From: an uncultured Olegusella sp.
GTDB lineage: Bacteria > Actinomycetota > Coriobacteriia > Coriobacteriales > Atopobiaceae
Reading direction: 5' to 3'
DNA length: 27,803 nucleotides
Assembly (NCBI RefSeq): GCF_947253395.1
Contig: NZ_CAMXYY010000013.1
Location: forward strand, 1-27,803
In this document: in pieces, positions 7,710-15,387 of the stretch
Layout of the letters: each line of letters begins with the position of its first letter
How positions within the stretch are numbered: position 1 is the stretch's first letter
The notes under the pieces: model-generated
What the model was told of the DNA's origin: nothing
Databases searched by the model: none
What the model saw: only the letters and a program-made list of their open reading frames with translations
Made by a program: the position numbers and the translations under genes

Positions 7710-8492
7710 ATGGCTGCAAAAGAAGCTCAAAATAACAAATCGTTTAACCATGTGGTTGGAGTTGACGCCCCAGGCATCCAAGAACTAGTTGGTCGTGTTG
7801 AAGCAGCGCATCAGGCTGTACGTACAGCAGCTCGCAAGGTTGCTCATAATGCGGTTGAAGTAAAAACGGTAAAGATGCGTGAAGCCAATCGATTGAGCAA
7901 GTCCGAGCGCACGCGCGCACGTATTCTTGCAGCAGCTGCCGACATTATCACGGAGCGTGGGGGTATTGATTTTCAGATTGGCGAGGTTGCTGAGCGTTGC
8001 AACATTTCCAAAGGGGCACTCTACTATTACTTTGCCGATCGCGATGCCATTGTGGAGGAACTCTTTTCACAGGCGGTTGAGGATTTTGTCAGCTCTCTAG
8101 AAACAGATGTTGCTCATGCCAGCTCCTCTCACGAAGCTATGCGCGCGATGGTAAGACGTCTGTGTTATTCAGTGCATGATGGAGGAATTTTTATTGCCGC
8201 AATGGCAACAGCGCTACTCAAGGATGGCACTTCTATGTTACCGCGGCTCGAAAATCGCTATATGCGCGTTACACATTTGGTTTCTCATCAACTGATACGC
8301 GCGCAACGTGAGGGATTGGTTAACTTTGAAGGCAATCCCGAGGTGGTTGCGGCAAGTATTTGCGGCATGATTTTTTTTGGTGCTTCACGTCAGATTGAAA
8401 TTGAACCCAATACCAATGTGGACGAGCTGATTGAGCGACTTATTCACATGGTGGAGTTTGGTATCTCTGCTTCTCATAGCTCTGATGCATAG
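7710..8492 (+). CDS. TetR/AcrR-family transcriptional regulator with N-terminal extension
   Basis: A 260-residue TetR-type repressor. The helix-turn-helix is clear around residues 60-105: KSERTRARILAAAADIITERGG, a recognition region GEVAERCNISKGALYYYFADRD, then a helical ligand-binding part. About 55 residues precede the HTH (Ala-rich, helical), which is long for the family. ATG 7710 was chosen because GGTGAGAG lies just upstream and the earlier ATG at 7656 sits inside a strong hairpin. The in-frame ATG at 7875 would give a normal-length regulator without the extension. It lies 94 nt after yhgE and 14 nt before priA, so it probably controls the upstream ATPase-yhgE pair and may be cotranscribed with priA. 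Confidence 0.85.
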   Translation: MAAKEAQNNKSFNHVVGVDAPGIQELVGRVEAAHQAVRTAARKVAHNAVEVKTVKMREANRLSKSERTRARILAAAADIITERGGIDFQIGEVAERCNISKGALYYYFADRDAIVEELFSQAVEDFVSSLETDVAHASSSHEAMRAMVRRLCYSVHDGGIFIAAMATALLKDGTSMLPRLENRYMRVTHLVSHQLIRAQREGLVNFEGNPEVVAASICGMIFFGASRQIEIEPNTNVDELIERLIHMVEFGISASHSSDA

Positions 8493-8506
8493 AGGGAGTT
8501 GGGTTC

Positions 8507-10840
8507 ATGGTCTTTGCGGCAGTAGTGGTTGATATCGCAACGCGCGAACTTGATCGTCCCTATGATTATGCTATCCCAGCTGAACTTGCGTCCCAGGTCA
8601 AGATAGGCGTGACAGTTCTGGTGAACTTTTCTGGCAGAGTTGCCGTGGGTTATGTAGTGGCGTTGTCTGATACTCCTCCTGCAGATGTGCCGCGTAATAA
8701 AATTTTGCCTATCAAGCAGGTTTTAGCAGAATCAGCTTTTGATGAAGCTGCAGCACGTGTCGCACTTTGGTTAGCGGCTGAATATGCCTGCCCGCTTGCG
8801 GTGGCCCTACGGCTTTTTTTGGCACCAGGGCAAAAGTTGCGCGTGCATCGGGTAACACCTGATGCGCCGTGGGAACTTGTGCGTGAAAAAGCAGGACCTA
8901 TCGATACCCGTTGGGTTTCTTTGAGCAAAACGGGACTTTCTTTTGTTCCTCAAAAAAATGCCTCCCGTCAGCGGGAGTTACTTGCTGCGCTTGCCGCGGG
9001 TCCTCAGCGCATGGCAGAGCTTGCGGCGATGGTGCCAGGGGCAAGTGCGGTTGTCAACGCGCTTGCCAAACGCAGTGTTGTGAGTATTGAACTCCGTCGC
9101 CACATTCGTGGAAGTGAAGAGACGACGAGCTTGTCAAGTGCTCACGCAACGCGCCCCGATATGCTGACTGAAGGGCAAAAAAACGCACTTGAGACAATTG
9201 AGGAGGCACGTCTTGCTGCTTGTGGTGATGTGGTTTTAGTTGATGGTGTGACGGGTTCAGGCAAAACCGAAGTATATCTTGCGGCTATTGAACGAGCTCG
9301 GGCAGCTGGTCAGGGTGCGTTGGTACTCGTTCCTGAGATCTCTTTGACGGCACAGACTGTCGGGCGTTTTCGCAGTCGCTTCGGCGAAGACGTTGCGGTG
9401 CTTCACAGCCACCTTTCGGTGGGCGAGCGTTTTGATCAGTGGGATATGCTGCGCCGTGAGCAGGCCCATGTGGTTGTAGGAGCTCGCTCTGCTTTGTTTG
9501 CTCCTGTGGCAAATTTGGGTCTTATTGTGATTGATGAGGAGCATGAGGGTTCTTACAAGCAAGACTCTATGCCGCGCTATCATGCACGTGAGGTGGCGGC
9601 GCGCATGGCCAAGGAACGCGCTTGCGCCTTGGTACTGGGTTCTGCGACACCGTCACTCGAAAGTCTTGAGCGTTGCCGTCAAGGCAGCTATGCGGGGGTA
9701 TCTTGGACGCGTGTTGAGATGCCCGAGAGACCAGGTACTACAGAGTTGCCATCAGTTGAAATTGTGGATATGACTCAGCAGTTTGCTGCAGGTAGACGGA
9801 CGTTTTTTTCTTTACCACTCACACAGGCATTAGAAGATGTCATACGCCATCGTGAAAAAGCAGTACTGCTCCTTAATCGACGTGGCTTTGCTCATTTTTT
9901 GATGTGCCGAGAGTGCGGCTGTGTGCCTGAATGTCCGCATTGCTCTACCGCACTGACATATCACGAACGCACCCATGAGCTGGTTTGTCATAGCTGTGGG
10001 CGCTCGTGGCCACAAAAAAGTTACCCCGATCCATCCTCACGCTGCCCCAATTGCGGGAGTCACTATATGGGGGCCTATGGAGTAGGTACGCAGCGCGTCG
10101 AAGATGAGCTACATATTTTGCTCAATGATTTGGGAGAGGCTGGGGATGATGTCGAAATAATTCGTATGGATGCGGATACAACGCGTAGCAAGGGCGCCCA
10201 CCAAAAACTACTTGAGCGTTTTGATGATGCAAATTGCGCTATTTTGTTGGGCACGCAAATGATTGCTAAGGGTCTCGATTTTCCCGAGGTTACCTTGGTG
10301 GGCGTTATTAACGCTGATACGACACTTAAGTTGCCCGATTTTAGAGCTGCTGAACGCACCTATGATTTACTCGAACAGGTGGCAGGCCGTGCAGGGCGCG
10401 GTGATAAAGCAGGACGTGTCATTGTGCAGAGTTATTGGGCGTCCCATCCCGCTATTGCATCGGTGGCACTGCATCGCCGTGAGTTGTTTGTAGACAGTGA
10501 GCTTAATCTGCGCGCTGAGGCCTCATATCCGCCTTTTACTCGTCTTTCTAATGTGCTGCTTTGGGGAACACGAGAGTCTCAAGTCAAACGTTGTAGCGCA
10601 AAGCTTGCCGAAGCAATACGTGCTGCCATTAAAAACGTTGATGATGTAGATAGCTGGGAGGTGTTAGGTCCCGCCGAATGTATTAAAGCGCGCGTTAAGG
10701 ATCGCTTCCGTCGGCATATCTTAGTTAAATCTCCTCTTCATTCAAAACCTGGCCCCTTACTTTCTGCTTGTGTAAAAGCTGCGAAATTACCGCGAGATAT
10801 TACGGTGGCAATTGATGTGGATGCCGCTGATCTCATGTGA
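8507..10840 (+). CDS. priA: Primosomal protein N' (replication restart helicase PriA)
   Basis: A 777-residue superfamily 2 helicase that recognises abandoned replication forks and reloads the replisome. The N-terminal 3'-DNA-binding domain is seen at about residues 1-105. Walker A GVTGSGKTE lies near 246-254 and the DEEH box (IDEEHEGSYKQ) near 341. Between about 466 and 518 are eight cysteines in CxxC-type pairs (CRECGC, CPHC, CHSC, CPNC), the zinc-binding strand-annealing region expected of active PriA. The C-terminal helicase motif EQVAGRAGRG is intact. The start ATG has AGAGGGAG at 8491-8498. The gene follows tetR by 14 nt and is followed by def, fmt and rsmB, a common arrangement. Length is within the normal range. 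Confidence 0.96.
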   Translation: MVFAAVVVDIATRELDRPYDYAIPAELASQVKIGVTVLVNFSGRVAVGYVVALSDTPPADVPRNKILPIKQVLAESAFDEAAARVALWLAAEYACPLAVALRLFLAPGQKLRVHRVTPDAPWELVREKAGPIDTRWVSLSKTGLSFVPQKNASRQRELLAALAAGPQRMAELAAMVPGASAVVNALAKRSVVSIELRRHIRGSEETTSLSSAHATRPDMLTEGQKNALETIEEARLAACGDVVLVDGVTGSGKTEVYLAAIERARAAGQGALVLVPEISLTAQTVGRFRSRFGEDVAVLHSHLSVGERFDQWDMLRREQAHVVVGARSALFAPVANLGLIVIDEEHEGSYKQDSMPRYHAREVAARMAKERACALVLGSATPSLESLERCRQGSYAGVSWTRVEMPERPGTTELPSVEIVDMTQQFAAGRRTFFSLPLTQALEDVIRHREKAVLLLNRRGFAHFLMCRECGCVPECPHCSTALTYHERTHELVCHSCGRSWPQKSYPDPSSRCPNCGSHYMGAYGVGTQRVEDELHILLNDLGEAGDDVEIIRMDADTTRSKGAHQKLLERFDDANCAILLGTQMIAKGLDFPEVTLVGVINADTTLKLPDFRAAERTYDLLEQVAGRAGRGDKAGRVIVQSYWASHPAIASVALHRRELFVDSELNLRAEASYPPFTRLSNVLLWGTRESQVKRCSAKLAEAIRAAIKNVDDVDSWEVLGPAECIKARVKDRFRRHILVKSPLHSKPGPLLSACVKAAKLPRDITVAIDVDAADLM

Positions 10841-10897
10841 GTCTCATGGGTCGATACCTCATGCCGTTTTATGGGTATGATTGTGGGGAACACTTAT

Positions 10898-10931
10898 GTT
10901 GCCCAAGCGCTACTTTTAGGCAGCATTTTTT
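10898..10931 (+). terminator. Weak terminator-like hairpin between priA and def
   Basis: GTTGCC at 10898-10903 pairs with GGCAGC at 10919-10924 (6 bp, one G-T) and is followed by ATTTTTT. The loop is 15 nt, so the structure is weak. It sits directly before the def Shine-Dalgarno (TAAGGAG), so it could reduce read-through from priA or act as an attenuator. Confidence 0.35.
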
Positions 10932-10944
10932 CTAAGGAGTAACT

Positions 10945-11496
10945 ATGAGTGCGGCCCAAGATATTGTCTTTGGCACCGATGAGCGTTTGCATGTTGAGTG
11001 TGAGTCGATTAAGACTATTGATGACGATGTGCGGCAATTAGCAAAGCATATGCTTAAGGGTATGTATGCAACTGATGGTGTTGGATTGGCAGCACCGCAG
11101 GTGGGAAAACCGCTACAGCTGGTTGTTATTGATGTTGACTACGCTGAGCCTGCCGGACGCAAAAATCCTTATGTGCTTATCAATCCTAAAATCATTGTTG
11201 CGGATGGTCCTGAACGTACAACAGGGGAGGGCTGCCTATCCTATCCTGGCATTACTTGTGAGGTCACGCGCCCTTCTCATGTCATTGTGCAAGCGCTCAA
11301 CCTTGATGGTGAACTCATGCAATATGAGGCTCGCGATAATCTATTGGCAGTGTGTTTGCAGCACGAGATCGATCATATTCACGGTGTGACCATGGTTGAC
11401 CATCTGCGTCCTTTGGCACGCGCAGCAGCTATGCGCGATTTTGAGGCGGCACTTGCTCGTGGTGCTCAGCCTGGAGATGTTGGAGAGGAAGACTAG
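10945..11496 (+). CDS. def: Peptide deformylase
   Basis: A 183-residue metalloprotease that removes the formyl group from the initiator methionine of nascent proteins. All three signature motifs are present: GVGLAAPQVG (from about residue 46), EGCLSYPG (about 94; the Cys is a metal ligand) and QHEIDHIHG (about 138; HExxH with both His ligands and the catalytic Glu). The ATG has a good SD, AAGGAG, 6-7 nt upstream. It is separated from priA by about 100 nt and followed at once by fmt, the enzyme that adds the formyl group, which is the usual pairing. Confidence 0.97.
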   Translation: MSAAQDIVFGTDERLHVECESIKTIDDDVRQLAKHMLKGMYATDGVGLAAPQVGKPLQLVVIDVDYAEPAGRKNPYVLINPKIIVADGPERTTGEGCLSYPGITCEVTRPSHVIVQALNLDGELMQYEARDNLLAVCLQHEIDHIHGVTMVDHLRPLARAAAMRDFEAALARGAQPGDVGEED

Positions 11497-11497
11497 C

Positions 11498-12424
11498 ATG
11501 TCGTTGAGAGTCGTCTTTATGGGCACTCCCGATTTTGCTGTGCCCTCTCTATCTGCCCTATCAAATGAATTTGATGTAGCGCTTGTGCTGACTATGCCTG
11601 ACGCGGTGCGTGGGCGAGGCAGGGAGCCTATAGCATCTCCTGTAAAAAAGCGTGCGCTTGAACTGGGTATTTGTGTTATCGAAACAAAACGTATTGGCAC
11701 AGCTGAGATTGCGCGTATTCGTGAGGTGGCACCCGATGTTATTGCTGTTGCTGCCTATGGTGCGATTTTACCAGATGAGCTCCTGTCGACTGATTTAGCG
11801 CGCTTTGGTGCGATTAATGTGCATGGGTCGCTGCTACCGCGCTGGCGTGGCGCCGCTCCTATTCAACGTGCCATCCTTGCTGATGATGACCGTATTGGTA
11901 TCTCTATTATGCGTATTGCTCATGAACTTGATGCAGGACCTTGGTGTCGTCAAGCATCTATTGACCCTCAAGGTCTATCGGCTGCAGAAATTACCCAGAG
12001 CCTAGCTGAACTTGGCGCTGTTGAGCTGGTAGAGGCCATTCATGAGATGGAGGCAGGTACTGATAGATGGACTGAGCAGGACATTTCTCAGGTTTGCTAT
12101 GCAAAAAAGATAAGCAAGGCTGAAATGCGCCTGACGCCTGCCGATGATACACGCACTAATTTGTTGCGTATCAGAGCGGCTACTGATGCTGCTCCTGCGC
12201 GTGCTATGGTATGTGGACGTGGCGTGCGCATCTTGCGCGCACTTGCTGCACCTACTGTGAATATCGCTGCTGGTGAAGTATTGATTGATAGTACGAAGCT
12301 CTTTTTGGGTTGTGCTGATGGCGCACTGGAATTATTGTTGGTAAAACCTGATGGTAAGCGAGAAATGTCCGTCTCTGCTTGGGTGGCTGGCCTTCGCGGA
12401 GACCTTGTCTGGGGTGATAGGTAG
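11498..12424 (+). CDS. fmt: Methionyl-tRNA formyltransferase
   Basis: A 308-residue enzyme that formylates Met-tRNA(fMet) using 10-formyl-tetrahydrofolate. The N-terminal formyltransferase fold opens with RVVFMGTPDFAVPSL. The catalytic HGSLLPRWRGAAPIQRAI segment lies near residues 108-125, and the C-terminal OB-like tRNA-binding domain extends to about 308. The ATG at 11498 begins one base after the def stop and has GGAGAGGA at 11482-11489. The open frame extends further upstream inside def, but only this start gives the family's normal N-terminus. The stop overlaps the rsmB start by one base. Confidence 0.96.
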   Translation: MSLRVVFMGTPDFAVPSLSALSNEFDVALVLTMPDAVRGRGREPIASPVKKRALELGICVIETKRIGTAEIARIREVAPDVIAVAAYGAILPDELLSTDLARFGAINVHGSLLPRWRGAAPIQRAILADDDRIGISIMRIAHELDAGPWCRQASIDPQGLSAAEITQSLAELGAVELVEAIHEMEAGTDRWTEQDISQVCYAKKISKAEMRLTPADDTRTNLLRIRAATDAAPARAMVCGRGVRILRALAAPTVNIAAGEVLIDSTKLFLGCADGALELLLVKPDGKREMSVSAWVAGLRGDLVWGDR

Positions 12425-13860
12425 TGTCTGCCCTCTCGCCTGCACGAGTAGTTGCTTTTGAGATGGTGTCCGAGCGCCGCCGGCGAGGGGCACATATGCG
12501 CGATTTGCTGCGCACATCTCGAACGATGAGTGGGCTTGCGCCGCGAGATAGGGCTTTAGCATCTCGTTTGGCTTTGGGTGTGACAGCTACAGTCGGTGCA
12601 CTTGATGCCATGATTGACTCCCACTTGAGACATGGAGTGCATATTGAACCACGTGTGCGGGATGCACTGCGCGTTGCTTGCTATGAGCTTTGCTGGTTAG
12701 ATACCCCAACAGCAGTGGTTATAAGTCAGGGTGTTGAGTTGGTGCGCCGTGTTGCTCCGCGTGCGGCAGGTCTTGCCAATGCGGTCTTGCATCGTGTGTC
12801 CGAGCACGATATTGCAGCTGTCTGCGAAGCTGAGCATCGTATATATGAAGGTAGCTCAGATTTGCTTGCCAAAGACATTGCGATTGCCTGCGGAATGCCC
12901 GAACCGCTGGTGTATCAACTGTTGGCTTCATGCGGTGAGGAAGTGTGTCGTGAGTGCGCTTTGGCGCACCTCCAACCAGCACCAGTGTATATTGCAACTA
13001 ACTTAGCTATGTTGAGTCCCGAGGAAGCTGCGCGACGGATGCAACAGGCTCGTCTTGAAGTACAACCGTTAGCAATTCCGGGTTCTTGGCAGGTGATAAA
13101 TCCTGCTCGCTTGGCGCCTTCTGGATTGGTGCGCAATGCTCTTGTCTTTCCCGTAGATTTAGCAGCTCAAATGGTTGCCCGTATTGCAGGACCGCTTCCA
13201 GGTCAGCGTGTGTTGGAAGTAGGTCAGGGTAGAGGTACCAAAACATTGTTGCTGCAAATGGCTGCGCTCGAGCAAGGTGGTCTTGCTGAGATAGTGAGTA
13301 TTGATGTCGAAGATTACAAGGTACGCCTTGCATCCAGCCGTATGGCCGTAGCGGGGGTTTCTGCTCATACGCAAAGCCTTTGTTTTGACGCTTGCCAACT
13401 TGATTCGCCGCAGCTGCCCGCTGCACTAAGTGGCGGTTTTGACATGGTCTTTATCGATGCGCCGTGTTCGGGCACAGGCACATTGCGCCGCCATCCAGAA
13501 ATTGTTTGGGGCCTTTCACGTGCGTCGGTGATGTCTCATAGAGTAGATTCACTGCCTGCCTTACAGCTGCGCATGCTTCGCGCTGCATCGCAGCGCGTGC
13601 GTCCGGGTGGTAGTTTGGCCTATGCGACCTGCTCTTTGCTTGAGCAGGAGAACACGGGCGTGGTTCATGCATTTCTCGAGAGTCCTGAAGGTCGTTCATT
13701 TGAGCAAGTCTCTGTACTCGAGGCTCCCGCAGTGCGTTCTTTAAGCGATGCTGCATACGGACTTGTGGCACCGTGTGTTACTTCTGAAGGCTACTTTGCC
13801 TCGTATCCCCGCGTTGCTTCCTTTGATGGTCATTTTTGTACTCTTCTTCGCCGCGTCTAA
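12424..13860 (+). CDS. rsmB: 16S rRNA (cytosine-C5)-methyltransferase RsmB-like
   Basis: A 478-residue NusB-domain plus SAM-methyltransferase protein, expected to methylate C967 (E. coli numbering) of 16S rRNA. The NusB-like helical domain covers about residues 1-140. The SAM loop reads VLEVGQGRGTKTLLL near 263, in place of the common AAPGGKT form. The PC motif DAPCSGTGTLRRHPE is near 344 and the catalytic TCS (YATCSLLEQEN) is near 401. Both cysteines of the RNA m5C mechanism are therefore present. The start is GTG, overlapping the fmt TAG by one base (TAGTG), so translation is coupled. It is the last gene of the priA-def-fmt-rsmB run, and the left 31-bp array begins shortly after its stop. 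Confidence 0.92.
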   Translation: MSALSPARVVAFEMVSERRRRGAHMRDLLRTSRTMSGLAPRDRALASRLALGVTATVGALDAMIDSHLRHGVHIEPRVRDALRVACYELCWLDTPTAVVISQGVELVRRVAPRAAGLANAVLHRVSEHDIAAVCEAEHRIYEGSSDLLAKDIAIACGMPEPLVYQLLASCGEEVCRECALAHLQPAPVYIATNLAMLSPEEAARRMQQARLEVQPLAIPGSWQVINPARLAPSGLVRNALVFPVDLAAQMVARIAGPLPGQRVLEVGQGRGTKTLLLQMAALEQGGLAEIVSIDVEDYKVRLASSRMAVAGVSAHTQSLCFDACQLDSPQLPAALSGGFDMVFIDAPCSGTGTLRRHPEIVWGLSRASVMSHRVDSLPALQLRMLRAASQRVRPGGSLAYATCSLLEQENTGVVHAFLESPEGRSFEQVSVLEAPAVRSLSDAAYGLVAPCVTSEGYFASYPRVASFDGHFCTLLRRV

Positions 13861-13903
13861 GCCATTTTGTGCCGGCGATTCATATTTTGTCGCACGTTTG
13901 CGC

Positions 13904-14124
13904 GGTTAACCTAGGCTTCGACCTGCATTTGCGCAGATGGTTCGTCTCTCGACCTGTACTCACACAGATGGTTCGTCTCTCGACCTTTATGAGCAAAGAT
14001 GGTTCGTTCTTCGGACTTTCAAAAAAATTGACCTGCGGTTTTATGCCGGCGCACCTCGAAACTCGAACCATCTTTAGTAGTGAGCTGCAGCATCATAGCG
14101 GGCACCTCGAAACTCGAACCATCT
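13904..14124 (+). repeat. Left array of 21-nt units at 31-nt period, with orientation switch
   Basis: Three forward 21-nt units (AGATGGTTCG then TCTCTCGACCT or a variant) lie at 13935-13955, 13966-13986 and 13997-14017, separated by exactly 10 nt. A decayed unit at 13904-13924 continues the phase. After a 35-bp core (14018-14052, containing TTGACCTGCGG and TGCCGGCGC) come two reverse-orientation units, at 14053-14073 and 14104-14124, ending CGAACCATCT. These two are spaced by 30 nt rather than 10. The CTTTAGTAG tail after the reverse units is repeated three times. The array fills the gap between rsmB and the island gene. No credible coding sequence was found in 13861-14179. Confidence 0.9.
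13989..14073 (+). repeat. Left copy of 85-bp inverted repeat
   Basis: These 85 bases (end of a spacer, unit, 35-bp core, reverse unit) match the reverse complement of 15450-15534 at 83 of 85 positions by my hand alignment. The two differences lie in the flanking units (GTT/GTC and ACC/ATC), and the 35-bp core is identical. The copies are 1.4 kb apart and inverted, so homologous or site-specific recombination between them would invert the enclosed gene. Confidence 0.9.
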
Positions 14125-14179
14125 TTAGTAGCAACTTTAGTAGCACTTACTGATGCGAAGGGCATAACACAAAATGCCA

Positions 14180-15175
14180 TTAGCTCCAGGTAATGAAGGG
14201 TTGTAGTGCACGGGGAACTCCAAATGACTGCAATAGTCGGTATAAAAAAGCCAAATCACAGGCATTTGCAAATGAAAAGCGCATGATGCTTGCTAGTCGG
14301 GAGAGGCGCGATTCTCGCAATCGTTCTGCCGTTAATACATCAATGGCAGAGCGACCTTGGGTCATGTCGGGATCGACGTATTTCTGTTGTCCATCTAGCT
14401 CCCCAATAATCCTTTGTCCCGTGGATAATGTCCAGAGAAAATCAACTCGATATGTTGCTTGGCTTATGGGGTCAATAATTGTTGCTTGCAATTCTGGTAA
14501 AGCAAAGCCAAGCTCAAGAATATGCGCGCGAGCTATTGACTCGCCTCCGCTTTCTGCACGCGCATCGGCAAAACTTGCGGTAATTTTTGCCTGTGCAATC
14601 CTTTTTTGACGGAATCCTACGTGGTTAACCTCGTTAAGCAGCCATTCTCTTGTCTGATTTAATGCACGCAATCCTGAATCTGCTATACATAGGCCATCAG
14701 CAAAATTAGACATTCGCAAACATTGAGTCAAAGTTTCTGCGGCACTAAGGACGGGTATTCCTGCTGCAATGTATGGGTGTTGCAGACTATTTTTCATACG
14801 CGGGATATAGCGATGATGGCAGATGTATTGGTTTTCGCGATAGCAGCTTTTTAGATGGGTAACATGAATTTTTTGAAGCTGCCAATAGGGGACCTCAAAA
14901 CCGTATGCCAACGCTGCTGTTGGACCGCAAAAAACCCAGTTGGGATGCTTTTCAGTTAGAGCGCGCGCAATATAAAGATGTTTATTATTGAAACTCAATT
15001 GATTCCACTGGTCTTTGCGTACATAAAGGCTAGGAGCAGGACTAATAATGTTTCCTCGTGCTTTGCAATGAACAAAGCTGTCCTGCAAGGCTTTGGTATT
15101 CGTCCAAGCACATGTTTGTTTCTGCTCTGCTTCATCAAGCATAGAACTAATGATTTGCATGTGAGAGTTGGCCAT
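14180..15175 (-). CDS. AbiEi-like protein with DUF559/Vsr-like nuclease region
   Basis: A 331-residue soluble protein. The N-terminal two thirds resemble the AbiEi antitoxin-domain proteins common in actinobacteria (CGPTAALAYGFEVP near residue 90, then SAAETLTQCLR and ADSGLRAL). The last third has a PD-(D/E)XK-like pattern as in DUF559/Vsr-type nucleases: ESGGES near 207-212, RVDFLW with D244, and GELDGQQKY with E258 and D260, ending in MRFSFAN. It may cut DNA or bind the flanking repeats; neither is proved. No AbiEii-type toxin gene accompanies it. Composition is more AT-rich, and richer in Asn, Gln and His, than its neighbours, which fits acquisition. The ATG at 15175 has only a weak GGTGAT upstream. 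The whole gene lies between two inverted repeat arrays. Confidence 0.65.
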   Translation of the reverse strand: MANSHMQIISSMLDEAEQKQTCAWTNTKALQDSFVHCKARGNIISPAPSLYVRKDQWNQLSFNNKHLYIARALTEKHPNWVFCGPTAALAYGFEVPYWQLQKIHVTHLKSCYRENQYICHHRYIPRMKNSLQHPYIAAGIPVLSAAETLTQCLRMSNFADGLCIADSGLRALNQTREWLLNEVNHVGFRQKRIAQAKITASFADARAESGGESIARAHILELGFALPELQATIIDPISQATYRVDFLWTLSTGQRIIGELDGQQKYVDPDMTQGRSAIDVLTAERLRESRLSRLASIMRFSFANACDLAFLYRLLQSFGVPRALQPFITWS

Positions 15176-15387
15176 TTAATCACCGAAACCCATAGACGAG
15201 AATGTGTAAAAATGCTCTAGGAAGCAGCGAATCAATGTGCCCAGCGCTGCTTTTATGAGCTTAGATTAATCTCGATGAATATGGTATTAATTCCGAAATA
15301 TGCCTTCCCGTAAGCTGACTGGCAGCTTGCACAAAACTGCCCTAGGATTTCAACAAGTAGGCTACGAAGTAACCCTTTTTGCATGGC
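15176..15387. other. Leader region upstream of the AbiEi-like gene
   Basis: This stretch lies between the right array and the start of the minus-strand island gene and should carry its promoter. On the minus strand a TTGATT at about 15221-15226 is followed after 17 nt by a T-rich stretch, but no convincing -10 is seen. A small hairpin (AAGCTG 15312-15317 / CAGCTT 15323-15328) is present. No credible gene was found. Confidence 0.4.

Noticed and set aside
13836..14153. Plus-strand open frame of 105 codons over the rsmB end and left array
   Set aside because: It overlaps rsmB and then reads repeat DNA; no SD and no recognisable protein.
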